A DNA stretch of 64,000 nt from Pseudobdellovibrionaceae bacterium (GTDB lineage Bacteria > Bdellovibrionota > Bdellovibrionia > Bdellovibrionales > UBA1609): contig JACKAM010000004.1 of NCBI GenBank assembly GCA_020635075.1, forward strand, positions 490,055-554,054, given 5' to 3'. Position numbers and translations under genes: made by a program. Of this stretch, positions 45,041-53,641 are shown piece by piece (position 1 is the first letter of the stretch; each line of letters starts with the position of its first letter). The notes under the pieces are model-generated. The model searched no databases and had not been told where the DNA came from. It worked only from the letters and a program-made list of their open reading frames with translations.

Positions 45041-45530
45041 GGCGGCCCTTGTTGTCGCATTCTTATTTTCGTGGACCCTCTCCGCTCAAGCGGACTGGAA
45101 GATCGATCTTTCCCGTAGGGTGGATAAAAAACGCCAGACGGATCTCCGCAATGATCCCACTGAAAAGCAAAATGAGTCGACCATTTTCGATTGGTTTGTT
45201 GACAAGCAAGGTGGCGGCGGCACCACTCAGGAACTGGTTGTGCTCAACACAGAAATGGGATTCATTCCAGCCACCATTCGCGTTCGCGAAGGCGGCAACT
45301 ACAAAATTCACGTGGTGAATGTCAACGAGCGGGAGCGCAATGTGAGTTTTGTCATGGACTCCTTTAGCGAGCATCACGCCACTTATTTTGGCAAGATTAA
45401 GACCTTTACGATCAGCCCGAAAAAGGAAGGTGTGTTTTCCTTTGTCTGCCCGGAGACTTCGGCTCAAGGACAACTGGTTGTCCACGCTCCTCCCGGGACC
45501 GGAGTGAGACAACCCGCTTCTGAGGACTAA
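45000..45530 (+). CDS. secreted cupredoxin-like protein
   Basis: GTG at 45000 is preferred: GGAGG at 44989-44993 is then six bases away (a TTG at 44994 would abut it). The signal is FTRAALVVAFLFSWTLSAQA, after which about 150 residues remain. A beta-sandwich of cupredoxin type is suggested by NTEMGFIPATIRVREGGNYKIHVVNV, SFVMDSF and GVFSFVCPETSAQGQLVVH. Candidate metal ligands are the two His in EHHATYF and the Cys in FVCPE. It is placed just before cpaF. Confidence 0.7.
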   Translation: MSSQIFTPARLFTRAALVVAFLFSWTLSAQADWKIDLSRRVDKKRQTDLRNDPTEKQNESTIFDWFVDKQGGGGTTQELVVLNTEMGFIPATIRVREGGNYKIHVVNVNERERNVSFVMDSFSEHHATYFGKIKTFTISPKKEGVFSFVCPETSAQGQLVVHAPPGTGVRQPASED

Positions 45531-45531
45531 G

Positions 45532-46647
45532 ATGGCTGGTGGAAAAAATGGCGGCATCTTCGAAGCGGCCATTCGCAATTTTCTAGGACCTATTGTTCCC
45601 CTGCTTGAAGACGAGCGGGTCACCGAAGTTATGATCAACGGTGCTGAGGAAATCTGGGTCGAGATCGCCGGTAAAATCCAAAAGACAAAAGTGCGATTTC
45701 AAGATGAAGACGCTTTGAGAGCTGCGGTCAATAACATTGCCCAAAGTGTAGGACGTCGGATTAACGACGAAGAACCTCGCTTGGACGCCCGTCTGCCCAA
45801 TGGCTATCGGATTCATGCCGTTATTCCTCCTTGTTCACGCAAAGGCACAACGGTAGCCATTCGTAAGTTTGCCAGTGTGCAAATGACCTTCAAGGACTAT
45901 GTGCGCATTGGTGCCATGTCCGTCGATGCGGCCCAGTTTCTCGATATCTGCATGAAGCTGGGCAAAAACATTCTGGTCAGCGGCGGTACTGGATCTGGTA
46001 AAACAACACTCCTGAGTGTTTTGTGTAACCGCATTCCCCGCGGGCAAAGAATTATCGTTATTGAAGATTCCAGTGAATTAAAGGTCGAGTACGAGCACGT
46101 GGTCTTTTTTGAGACCCGAATGCCCGATGAAATGGGTAAAGGTGAAGTCACCATTCGTGATTTGCTCAAGAGTAGTCTTCGTCTAAGACCCGACCGAATC
46201 ATCGTCGGTGAGGTGAGGGGATCTGAAGCCCTTGAGTTGGTTCAAGCCATGAACACCGGTCACAAGGGTTGTTTGGGAACAGTCCACGCCAATTCGCCGA
46301 GTGACGCGATTGTTCGTCTTGAGGCCCTGGCTCAGGGTGGTGACAAGAACCTCAGTGAAAAGGCCCTCAGGTATCAAATTGGTTCAGCCATTGATCTGAT
46401 CATTCAAGTGTCACGCTATCCCGACGGCTCGCGCCGCTTGGGAAGCATCGCCGAGGTTCGTGGTTTTAATCCCGATGGCACCTACAATGTGGTTCCCCTC
46501 ATGCAATTGAGCCGATTGCTTAAGCGCGCCGACGGATCTTTACAGGGGCAAATCGAGCCAACAGGTGAAGTGCCCACTTTTATGGAAGAGATTGAAGACA
46601 ATCAGATTCCATTTCCGCGAACCAAATTCACTCGCAGTGCGGCTTAA
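45532..46647 (+). CDS. cpaF: CpaF/TadA-type secretion ATPase
   Basis: A 371-residue hexameric ATPase of the type II/IV secretion superfamily. The N-terminal domain is LLEDERVTEVMINGAEEIWVE; Walker A is GGTGSGKT at 151-158; the Asp box is IIVIEDSSELKVEYEH; then LRLRPDRIIVGEVRGSEALELVQAMNTGHKG and TVHANSP (His box). It powers Tad-type pili. No flp, tadB, tadC or rcpA is in the window; the immediate neighbours are the cupredoxin-like gene (1 base before) and two small proteins. Confidence 0.92.
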   Translation: MAGGKNGGIFEAAIRNFLGPIVPLLEDERVTEVMINGAEEIWVEIAGKIQKTKVRFQDEDALRAAVNNIAQSVGRRINDEEPRLDARLPNGYRIHAVIPPCSRKGTTVAIRKFASVQMTFKDYVRIGAMSVDAAQFLDICMKLGKNILVSGGTGSGKTTLLSVLCNRIPRGQRIIVIEDSSELKVEYEHVVFFETRMPDEMGKGEVTIRDLLKSSLRLRPDRIIVGEVRGSEALELVQAMNTGHKGCLGTVHANSPSDAIVRLEALAQGGDKNLSEKALRYQIGSAIDLIIQVSRYPDGSRRLGSIAEVRGFNPDGTYNVVPLMQLSRLLKRADGSLQGQIEPTGEVPTFMEEIEDNQIPFPRTKFTRSAA

Positions 46648-46656
46648 TTTCCACCA

Positions 46657-46944
46657 ATGTTTCCTTTTGAAATCGATTTTGAACAATTTGATCACAGATC
46701 TGACAAATGCTCAGCCAGTGATCGGAAATTCCGAAAGAAAATCAGTATTTTCCATTACTTAAAGCTAATGTCCCGAAGGTCCTGGGCCGAATACATTATT
46801 GTCAGCAGGGAGAGCAAGGATGTTTTCACTGATGCAAGTACGGGGCACTTATTGTGGCTTGGGCTCAACAATCAGCCAAGTGGGACGTTCAAGGATTGGC
46901 AGAAACACAATAAGGTAGCCCCGATTCATTTTTTAAATCAATAA
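46657..46944 (+). CDS. hypothetical protein
   Basis: A 95-residue frame starting 9 bases after cpaF. No clear ribosome-binding site is seen. The body has a KKISIFHYLKL segment and an IIVSRESKDVFTDASTGH stretch, without a recognised family. Position and length favour a real gene; it could also be chance. Confidence 0.4.
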   Translation: MFPFEIDFEQFDHRSDKCSASDRKFRKKISIFHYLKLMSRRSWAEYIIVSRESKDVFTDASTGHLLWLGLNNQPSGTFKDWQKHNKVAPIHFLNQ

Positions 46945-46946
46945 AT

Positions 46947-47786
46947 CTAGGGATATGCGACTACGATGTATTGGTAGTGCAGATCCTCTGTCTTTAACAC
47001 CTTCGCTTGCAGACCAGCAGCAGCTAACTCAGCCATGACTTTATCCGGTGGCATCCGGTGGCGATCGTCGGGGCCGACTCCCGGTTTGCCGGGTTCAAAG
47101 TCCACAATGTAGATCTGGCCATTCTTCTTAAGTGCTGTCTTAAGGTGTCTAGCGTAAGCAGCCCGGTCACCAATGTGGTGCCAGGTATCGACAATAAGAA
47201 TGCGGTCCAAACTCTTGGCCTCAAGGCGAGGGTTGTCCGGGTCAGTCAAAAATGCCTGAGTTTGAGACAGGCCTTCCTTGTCGATGCGGTTTTTCATGTG
47301 ATTGATGAGGTTAGGCTCAATGTCGAGAGCCATCACCGAGCCTTTGGTTCCCACGACTTTGTTTAAGTAGGGAAGAAAGTACCCGGTGCCAGCACCAATG
47401 TCGGCCACCTTCATGCCCGATTTAATCTCCATCCACTCAACCACTTTGCCAGGCTTTTGCCATTCATCGCGTTTGGGGTCGTCAAAGACCTTGGCCCATT
47501 TTTCAGCATCAGCAAAATTATGGGGCATATCGCCACTATGTTTGTGGCTGGATTGGTCCTGCTGGCAGGAGTGCATTCCATCTCCCATTTTGTGATCACA
47601 TTTCATATGATCGCAGCCCTTGTGGTCACAACTTCCTTCAGTACACTGTTTATGGTCTTTGTCCTTGTGATCGCAGGACATATGGTCGCCACATTTATGG
47701 TCACATCCGCTGTGTTGATGATTGCCCCGAAAATGAGAACAGCTGGTTGCCAAAAACATTGTCAAGAGAACGCCTATCAGTCGCAT
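46947..47786 (-). CDS. lipoprotein with His/Cys-rich repeats fused to a SAM-dependent methyltransferase fold
   Basis: A 279-residue protein. The signal ends in LATSC, giving Cys16 as the lipidated residue. Residues 17-90 contain eight further Cys and about fourteen His in CDHK/CDHM-type repeats, a likely metal-binding arm. From about residue 92 it is a class I methyltransferase: KVADIGAGTGYFLPYL (motif I), VMALDIEPNLI, and the later ILIVDTWHHIGDR. Export of a SAM-dependent enzyme is odd because SAM is not expected in the periplasm. Adjacent to AmpG on the same strand, 32 bp apart. Confidence 0.75.
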   Translation of the reverse strand: MRLIGVLLTMFLATSCSHFRGNHQHSGCDHKCGDHMSCDHKDKDHKQCTEGSCDHKGCDHMKCDHKMGDGMHSCQQDQSSHKHSGDMPHNFADAEKWAKVFDDPKRDEWQKPGKVVEWMEIKSGMKVADIGAGTGYFLPYLNKVVGTKGSVMALDIEPNLINHMKNRIDKEGLSQTQAFLTDPDNPRLEAKSLDRILIVDTWHHIGDRAAYARHLKTALKKNGQIYIVDFEPGKPGVGPDDRHRMPPDKVMAELAAAGLQAKVLKTEDLHYQYIVVAYP

Positions 47787-47818
47787 ACTGTTGTCTCCTT
47801 TTTCAATTTACAATTCTG

Positions 47819-49141
47819 CTAAGAAGCTTTTTGAGGCAGGTCTTTGACCGACCAGGGGGCCACCCACTTGAGGAGGATCATTCCTGGTATTGCCATAACG
47901 GTGCAAAACAAAAAGAACTTGGTGTAACCCAATCCGCTCATTTGCCCAAAGGAATCAAACAACCATCCATCTTCGGGACCAATGCCCTCGATCAAAAACC
48001 CGGTGATGGAATTGGCAAAAGTTCTGGGTAAGGCAATAAGGCTGGTAAAAAGAGCAAACTGAGTCGCAGTAAAATTTTTGTTTGTTGCCCGCGCCATAAA
48101 GGCAGTTAAAGCTGCCGCGCCAAGCCCCACCCCTAAGTATTCAAAAGCAATCACAATAGCAAGGACCCATATGAGCGGCCCCACTTCGCTGAGAACCGCA
48201 AAACCCAAAATCGAAACCAGCTGAACCACACCAAAAAGCCAAAGGGAGCGGTTGATCCCGACTTTGAAAATGACCACGCCCCCAGCAAAGGTGCCCAACA
48301 TCATGGACCAAAAACTGGTCAGCTTCACAAGGGAGCCAATGGTGGTTTTGGAAAAGCCCATATCAAGATAAAAGGGAGTGGAAAGGGCGGTGGCCATGTT
48401 GTCACCAATTTTGTAGAGAAATAAGAAGGCCAAAAGCAGCAGTCCCGATCGATATCCTTCGCGACCAAAAAACTCGGTCAAGGGCTCCACCACAGCCTGG
48501 CGAATGGACTTAGGTGCCTTTACGTCGGCATCCAGTTCCTTGATCATCAATGTTTTTGCAATACCGATCAGCATAAAGAGGCCAATAAGAAAGTGAACAG
48601 CGAACCACGAAAAGTGATCGGCCAGAATTAAACCCAATCCGCCGGGAATAAAAACAGCAGATCGGTAGCCATTCATGTACATGGAATTGCCAAGCCCCAA
48701 CTCTTCATCCGGTAATAGCTCTCGGCGGTAGGCATCCAACACGATGTCTTGGCTGGCCGAGAAAAAAGCCAGTGCCGCTGCCAAATAGGCAATGGTCCAA
48801 ATGGATTTTTGTGGATCAAAAAAAGCAAAGCCAAACATGGAGAGCATGATGAAAATCTGGGTGATGATCATCCATCCCCGACGACGTCCAAGAAAGGGTG
48901 GAACAAATCGGTCCATGGCAGGCGACCACAGAAACTTCCAGGTATAGGGAATCCCGACCAGAGAAAACAAACCGATGGTTTTCAGGTCCACATTCTCGGT
49001 CCGCAGCCAGGCAGGTATCAGGTGGTAGATATAGTAAAGAGGCATCCCGGCAGTGAAGCCATTAAAAATGCAGATCAACATGCGCCGATTGAGAATCGCC
49101 TCTTTGAGGCCACCCTTTTTGGGTTCTGGGCTGGAGGTCAT
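47819..49141 (-). CDS. ampG: AmpG-like muropeptide permease (MFS)
   Basis: The ATG at 49141 is preferred; a GTG at 49174 abuts its ribosome-binding site. The 440-residue protein has about twelve membrane segments. FSASQDIVLDAYRRELL, FNGFTAGMPLYYIYHLIPAWLR and IGLFSLVGIPYTWKFLWSPAMDR are AmpG-family blocks. It would import anhydro-muropeptides for cell-wall recycling, which in a predatory lineage could include prey peptidoglycan fragments (inference). Confidence 0.82.
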   Translation of the reverse strand: MTSSPEPKKGGLKEAILNRRMLICIFNGFTAGMPLYYIYHLIPAWLRTENVDLKTIGLFSLVGIPYTWKFLWSPAMDRFVPPFLGRRRGWMIITQIFIMLSMFGFAFFDPQKSIWTIAYLAAALAFFSASQDIVLDAYRRELLPDEELGLGNSMYMNGYRSAVFIPGGLGLILADHFSWFAVHFLIGLFMLIGIAKTLMIKELDADVKAPKSIRQAVVEPLTEFFGREGYRSGLLLLAFLFLYKIGDNMATALSTPFYLDMGFSKTTIGSLVKLTSFWSMMLGTFAGGVVIFKVGINRSLWLFGVVQLVSILGFAVLSEVGPLIWVLAIVIAFEYLGVGLGAAALTAFMARATNKNFTATQFALFTSLIALPRTFANSITGFLIEGIGPEDGWLFDSFGQMSGLGYTKFFLFCTVMAIPGMILLKWVAPWSVKDLPQKAS

Positions 49142-49435
49142 GGTGTTTTGGTCCTCTATATTGATGGTGTTCACCCTCTACTTTTCCATGCTCCCCGACC
49201 CCTTTCGAGGGGTCAACCAATGGAGGGGGGATTAATCCGCCCAGATAACTCATTGCATCTAAAGACGGCGGCCGGATTTCGCCATAAGAATTACTTATAA
49301 TCGCGGGGAAGACCTACAATCGGCCTTCGCAAGATTTTCCTGGCACCCAAAATTCATGACTTTTTTGACCGCGCTTAGATAAAACCTGGGCAGGGATAAT
49401 TGAGGCAGAAAGCTGAAAGCCGAGGGGGGTGGACA

Positions 49436-50305
49436 GTGACTTCGAGAAGGAAGTTCCTTTCAATATTGTCAGTCTTTTTTCTAACACAATTTACGGGCAA
49501 ACCCGCCCAGGCAGCGACCTCCAAAAGAGGAGACGATGCCTGGCTGCGTGAAGCCATACAAAGATGCCAACCAGCCAAGGCTGAGGAAAAGTTCGTCTAC
49601 ACCAATGATTTTTCCTGGGGCATGTCCATGGACGACATGAAGACTAAGTTTCAGGAAATCTACCACAGCGGTAAAAGGCTTAAGGCCCGAGCTTACTACG
49701 ACACTGAAAACAACTATTTTGTTCTTCCTAAAGGCGAATTGAGTGAAACCAAAAAGGTCCGTTTGACTCCCAGGTTTCTCAAAAGCTTAAAGCTCCATGT
49801 GGAAAATGCGCTCAAGGCCAATTATGCAGACTATGTGTTTTTCCCCGATATGGGTCACAGTCACTTGCTTTTGCCGCAAGCCTTTTATGATCGTGAAGTC
49901 AAAGATCGTCCAACCAAGGATCAGCATCTCACTTATGAAGCCATGTTTGCTTCTCCTGAAGTTAAAATTCTTTATCACACTGCCGAGCAGTTAAAGGTTT
50001 TAAATGAAGACAACCGTTTGCTTGGCGACAAGTACCTGCAATGGCGCTACTTCACCCGCAATCTGGTTGGCGACAACAAAGGCGAAGGAAAAATGCAGAT
50101 CTACAAAGCATTGGATACTCCAGCCAACACTGCGGGAGAATCTCACGCCCATGGTGATAAATGGTGGGGCGGGGGCTTTAGTATAAGTTCCAGTTCTGAC
50201 GGCTGTTTTGCCTATGAGAAGGATGGCAAGACTTTGTACTTTGATATTAGTCTTGAGGATTTGCCGTGGGATTCCTCCCGCTCTCAACCCGGCGACTTCA
50301 TGTAA
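49436..50305 (+). CDS. Tat-exported protein of unknown function
   Basis: GTG at 49436 follows GAGGGG by seven to eight bases; the upstream frame from 49400 lacks a better signal. The 289-residue product starts TSRRKFLSILSVFFLTQFTG, with a canonical twin-arginine motif (SRRKFL), and is cleaved near PAQAA. The mature part contains FVYTNDFSWGMSMDD, FFPDMGHSHLLLPQ, ESHAHGDKWWGGG and SSSDGCFAYEKDG, with possible metal ligands. No known family was recognised. Tat export suggests it folds or takes a cofactor in the cytoplasm. Confidence 0.65.
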   Translation: MTSRRKFLSILSVFFLTQFTGKPAQAATSKRGDDAWLREAIQRCQPAKAEEKFVYTNDFSWGMSMDDMKTKFQEIYHSGKRLKARAYYDTENNYFVLPKGELSETKKVRLTPRFLKSLKLHVENALKANYADYVFFPDMGHSHLLLPQAFYDREVKDRPTKDQHLTYEAMFASPEVKILYHTAEQLKVLNEDNRLLGDKYLQWRYFTRNLVGDNKGEGKMQIYKALDTPANTAGESHAHGDKWWGGGFSISSSSDGCFAYEKDGKTLYFDISLEDLPWDSSRSQPGDFM

Positions 50306-50306
50306 G

Positions 50307-50745
50307 CCAGGTCGATGAAAAGGACCAGCCTCCTGCGTTGGACGGCTTGAATCTCAATACAACGTACATTTTTGTACGCCTCCTTTCGATTAAAGCCGTC
50401 CGCCTTGCATTCTGACCCTTTTGATCGACCTGGGAACCAATCACATCTGGGCTCGTTTGATCAATCCGCCGGATAAAGGGTGCTCTATTCGCTCAGGCCC
50501 TCCCGCCTAGCATTTGAACCCTTTTGACCAGCCCAATGTTGCGGATTGATGAAAAGGGGGCATCTACTTCGTTGGATGGTCCCAACCTCACTCCGACGTA
50601 CAAACAAGTACGACTCCGTTCGGTTGGAATCCATCCGCCTTGCATTCTGGCCCTTTTGATCGACCTGGGAACCAATCACATCTGGACTCGTTTGATCAAT
50701 CCGCAAGGCAGAGTGTTTTTTATTCGCTCAGGCCCTCCCGCCTAG
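50307..50745. repeat. tandem 197-bp structured repeat, two copies
   Basis: Copies at 50314-50510 and 50548-50745 share a nearly identical 3' part (around CCTTGCATTCTG, GATCGACCTGGG, GCTCAGGCCCTCCCGCCTAG). In their 5' parts the sequence differs but the folding is kept. Copy 1 has a 17-bp outer stem (50307-50323 with 50417-50433, one mismatch), a 9-bp stem (50340-50348 with 50393-50401) and a 6-bp hairpin (50363-50378). Copy 2 has a matching hairpin CGTAC/GTACG and stem GGATGG/CCATCC in place of GGACGGCTT/AAGCCGTCC. No gene is evident. Confidence 0.8.
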
Positions 50746-51002
50746 ACTTTCTCCAAGCAAGCTTTCCAAGTTTGAAACAAGGCCGTGAAAAAATCCTCAG
50801 ATTCCCTCAATGCCCTAATCTGATTGGGTTTGGTCATTTTCATTGGAGGTCTAGGGCTATCTAAGTGCTTGATATCAACAGATCTCATTTTGGCGGGGTA
50901 TTGGAAACCTTGAGTTGCTCCCTTAAGATGGAGTCTTCACAAAATAAGAACGACTTCCCGTGTTTTAAAGTGGCACGTTGACGGGATAAAAAGGGAGAAG
51001 TC
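50746..51002. other. intergenic region before the PKD gene
   Basis: About 250 bases without a recognised element beyond a good AAGGGAGAA ribosome-binding site before the ATG at 51003. The sequence TTAAAGTGGCACGTTGACGGGATAA resembles a sigma-28 site only loosely, because its spacing is 8 rather than 11. Confidence 0.4.
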
Positions 51003-53042
51003 ATGGCGTTTGGAGTCGAGAGAGCATTCGGCCGTAGCAGTTGGTGGTTTGGTTTTGCCTCATTTTCTTTAAGAGCCTTTTTTGTGCTCTTGGGTTCTGG
51101 TCTTCTTAGCCCTCAAGTTTCAAATGCAAAAATGGGCCATTGGTTTAAGCATGGTCCATCGGTCGTTCAGCCACCAAGTGACTCCAACAACCAGCAATCT
51201 TCTGATGACTTCGATCTCGTCTGGGGTCCCGAAACTTTCCATGGCCGCATCTTTAAGCCTCACATCCAAACACAAGGCCTCGATCTAGCCAGGGGGGGGT
51301 ATCTCCTTGTTATTGAAAACGGTGTTCCTGTTGATTTAGGTGTTTGCTCACAAGAGCGAAGCTTTGTTTCACTTGTTTGCCGAATCAAACAAGGCCTTGC
51401 AGCATTTAAAACTCTGTTTACCCGGATTCACGCGGGCCATGTGTGGCTCAATCAAAATTTGATCCTAACTCCGGGAAGTCTCAACATCACCACTCAGGAA
51501 GTCCGAATCCCGATTGACCTCTCGGAGGACACATCAACTCTCTCTTTAAAGCTAAAAGGCTTTCCAGGTTCCTTCGTAAAAGTGAGCATCTATGGCGAAG
51601 GCTCGAATCAGCCGCCTATTTTAAATCTCACCTGGAGTACCGATCAGCCTCTTGAAGACGAAGTGGTGCTATTCGACGCCATGGCCTCAACCGACGATGA
51701 CGGATTTATAACCGAAGTGCATTTTGACTGGGGGGACAATACATCAAGTACAGGCTTTGTGGCGGAGCACTCGTGGCAAGTGGCAGGGGTTTATGTAGTG
51801 ACCGTGACGGTTACCGACGACGATGGCGCTCAGACCTCGGTCCCCATTGAATTTACTGTGCTGCCAAAACCAAAACCTCCAAGTGACGGCGGAGGCATCT
51901 TTTATGTGACAAAATCCGATGGTCTCCCGGTTAGGACTCAACTCAGCACTATTGCGCCCATCGTGGACGAGGACAGTGAGATTGTTAGTTACACCTGGGA
52001 TTTTGGCACAGGAAAAACTCTGACTCTTTACCCGCATGAGACGGATTCTTTTGCCAGTGTCGATCACTTTTACCTTTCAGCCGGCACTTATGAGGTTCAG
52101 CTTTCCATTCTTGATAGCACGGGCCTTTCGACCACAACTTCCAGGGCCATTGAAATCTTCGACAATCGAAGACCGGTTCCGCACATCACGGCGGATCGGG
52201 CCTCAGGCCCAGCCCCACTAACTGTTCAATTTGATGCTTCTCAAACACTCGATGAAGAGGGAGACCCGATCCGCCACAGGTGGCGTTTTGGGGATAATTC
52301 GCCTGAAGTCATAGGATTCGACCAGGCGACTGTCAGCCACACCTATTCAACTCCTGGGGCCTACACGGTTCGCTATAGGGCCAGGGACGACAAGATGGGC
52401 CGGGCTGAGGTCTTTTTAAAAATCATTGTTTCGGATCAAGTTCAAAACACTCCTCCCGTTCCCGTTCTTCTCACTACACCTCTCTTAGGTGAAGTGAGTC
52501 ACATCGTGCAGTTTGACGGGAGATCTAGCTTTGATTTGGATTCCTCAGGAGATTTAAGTTTTGAATGGGATTTTGGCGATCTTTCAGACCCGATCAATTA
52601 CTCCAGTTCGCCTAGTCCCAGTCATGTCTACCGTTACCCCGGAAGTTACTTTGGAAGCCTGGTTGTTAGCGATAGCCTTGGCCTTAGAACTGAGCTGCCT
52701 TTTGTGGTCCACGTTAAACTAAGCCAAGAAGATGGTCATATGGATTACGCCATTGAGCGACTGGCCTCGGATACTCTCGGGATCTGGCTCAACGCTGGTA
52801 TCAAAACCAACACAGCTTTAATTGATGCCAATGATTACCACTGGTTTTTTGATCAAACTCAGTACGAAAGAGGAAGAAGCCCTAGCTACACCTTTGCAGG
52901 CTCAGGACCTCACGAAGTGCGGGGTACAGGCTTTGACGTCCTAGGTAACAGGCATGATCTGACAAAGGAGATCAACTTAGATTTATCAAATCAAAATCTG
53001 GATGTGTATTGGTACCCCACGAGGAGCATCGTGACGGATTGA
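51003..53042 (+). CDS. large secreted PKD-domain protein
   Basis: A 679-residue exported protein with an N-terminal signal-like segment ending VSNA and four or more PKD-type domains: blocks such as ASTDDDGFITEVHFDWGD, EIVSYTWDFGTG, DPIRHRWRFGDN and SFEWDFGDLSDP, each followed by HxY-type turns (VDHFYLSAGTYEV, SHTYSTPGAYTV, SHVYRYPGSYFG). PKD domains are extracellular beta-sandwiches used for binding. The frame stops at 53042, but the next reading frame may continue it (see the following feature). Possible uses are adhesion or surface display; this is inference. Confidence 0.8.
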   Translation: MAFGVERAFGRSSWWFGFASFSLRAFFVLLGSGLLSPQVSNAKMGHWFKHGPSVVQPPSDSNNQQSSDDFDLVWGPETFHGRIFKPHIQTQGLDLARGGYLLVIENGVPVDLGVCSQERSFVSLVCRIKQGLAAFKTLFTRIHAGHVWLNQNLILTPGSLNITTQEVRIPIDLSEDTSTLSLKLKGFPGSFVKVSIYGEGSNQPPILNLTWSTDQPLEDEVVLFDAMASTDDDGFITEVHFDWGDNTSSTGFVAEHSWQVAGVYVVTVTVTDDDGAQTSVPIEFTVLPKPKPPSDGGGIFYVTKSDGLPVRTQLSTIAPIVDEDSEIVSYTWDFGTGKTLTLYPHETDSFASVDHFYLSAGTYEVQLSILDSTGLSTTTSRAIEIFDNRRPVPHITADRASGPAPLTVQFDASQTLDEEGDPIRHRWRFGDNSPEVIGFDQATVSHTYSTPGAYTVRYRARDDKMGRAEVFLKIIVSDQVQNTPPVPVLLTTPLLGEVSHIVQFDGRSSFDLDSSGDLSFEWDFGDLSDPINYSSSPSPSHVYRYPGSYFGSLVVSDSLGLRTELPFVVHVKLSQEDGHMDYAIERLASDTLGIWLNAGIKTNTALIDANDYHWFFDQTQYERGRSPSYTFAGSGPHEVRGTGFDVLGNRHDLTKEINLDLSNQNLDVYWYPTRSIVTD

Positions 53043-53635
53043 CGGTGGACATTTTGACATTTGGAACAAGATCTCATGACTATACAAGAGGGTGTAAGCT
53101 ATCAGAAACGGACCCCAATTCGAACTGCGCCACTCATTTTCCAGGCATTGGTTTGAATACTCAGTCGGAGGTCGATGGGGTAGGTCTCTATCGAGACCTA
53201 AGGGCTTATTTGCAATATAGGCAGGGATGTATATTGAATAGTGTATGTGGCCAGGAGCCAACTCAGGAGATGAATAGAATTGTGAGCTGGGTTAGATCTA
53301 ACCGTGAGGCGATTCACCGAATCGGAAAACTGTTTCCGGGGGCTACGATTAGACTGTCGAATGGACAGCACTATTCTGTGCAACTTTTAGGATCACTGGT
53401 ATCGCCATCTCAAGTGTTGACGGAAGCAGAGATTGTCAAAAGTGCTTTGATTGATGGTGTGTGGCCAGATGGGGAAAGGATGCTCTTTAATGGTGAGTGG
53501 ATAAAGCTTTGTCGTCCATCTAGCGATCACAACGAAAGGGCGATAGTCCAACAAAGTTATTGTACTCTTAATAATGCTGATTTTAAAACGTGGAAGAATC
53601 ATTATAGTCACTGGGATGTCAAAGTTAAGGAGTAA
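53009..53635 (+). CDS. Cys-containing protein, probably the frameshifted C-terminal part of the PKD protein
   Basis: A 208-residue frame overlapping the PKD stop. The best supported start is poor: GAGGAG at 53020-53025 precedes a TTG by 12 bases. If one C is added to CCCC at 53014-53017 the PKD frame runs directly into this frame, giving LDVYWYPHEEHRDGLTVDIL. The region has several Cys (GCKLSE, NSNCAT, QGCILNSVC) and no signal peptide of its own, which fits the tail of an exported protein. It could also be a coupled separate gene. Confidence 0.55.
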   Translation: MVPHEEHRDGLTVDILTFGTRSHDYTRGCKLSETDPNSNCATHFPGIGLNTQSEVDGVGLYRDLRAYLQYRQGCILNSVCGQEPTQEMNRIVSWVRSNREAIHRIGKLFPGATIRLSNGQHYSVQLLGSLVSPSQVLTEAEIVKSALIDGVWPDGERMLFNGEWIKLCRPSSDHNERAIVQQSYCTLNNADFKTWKNHYSHWDVKVKE

Positions 53636-53641
53636 GCAGTT

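Noticed and set aside
50940..51002. Sigma-28 promoter before the PKD gene
   Set aside because: TAAAGTGG and CGGGATAA are only 8 bases apart instead of 11.
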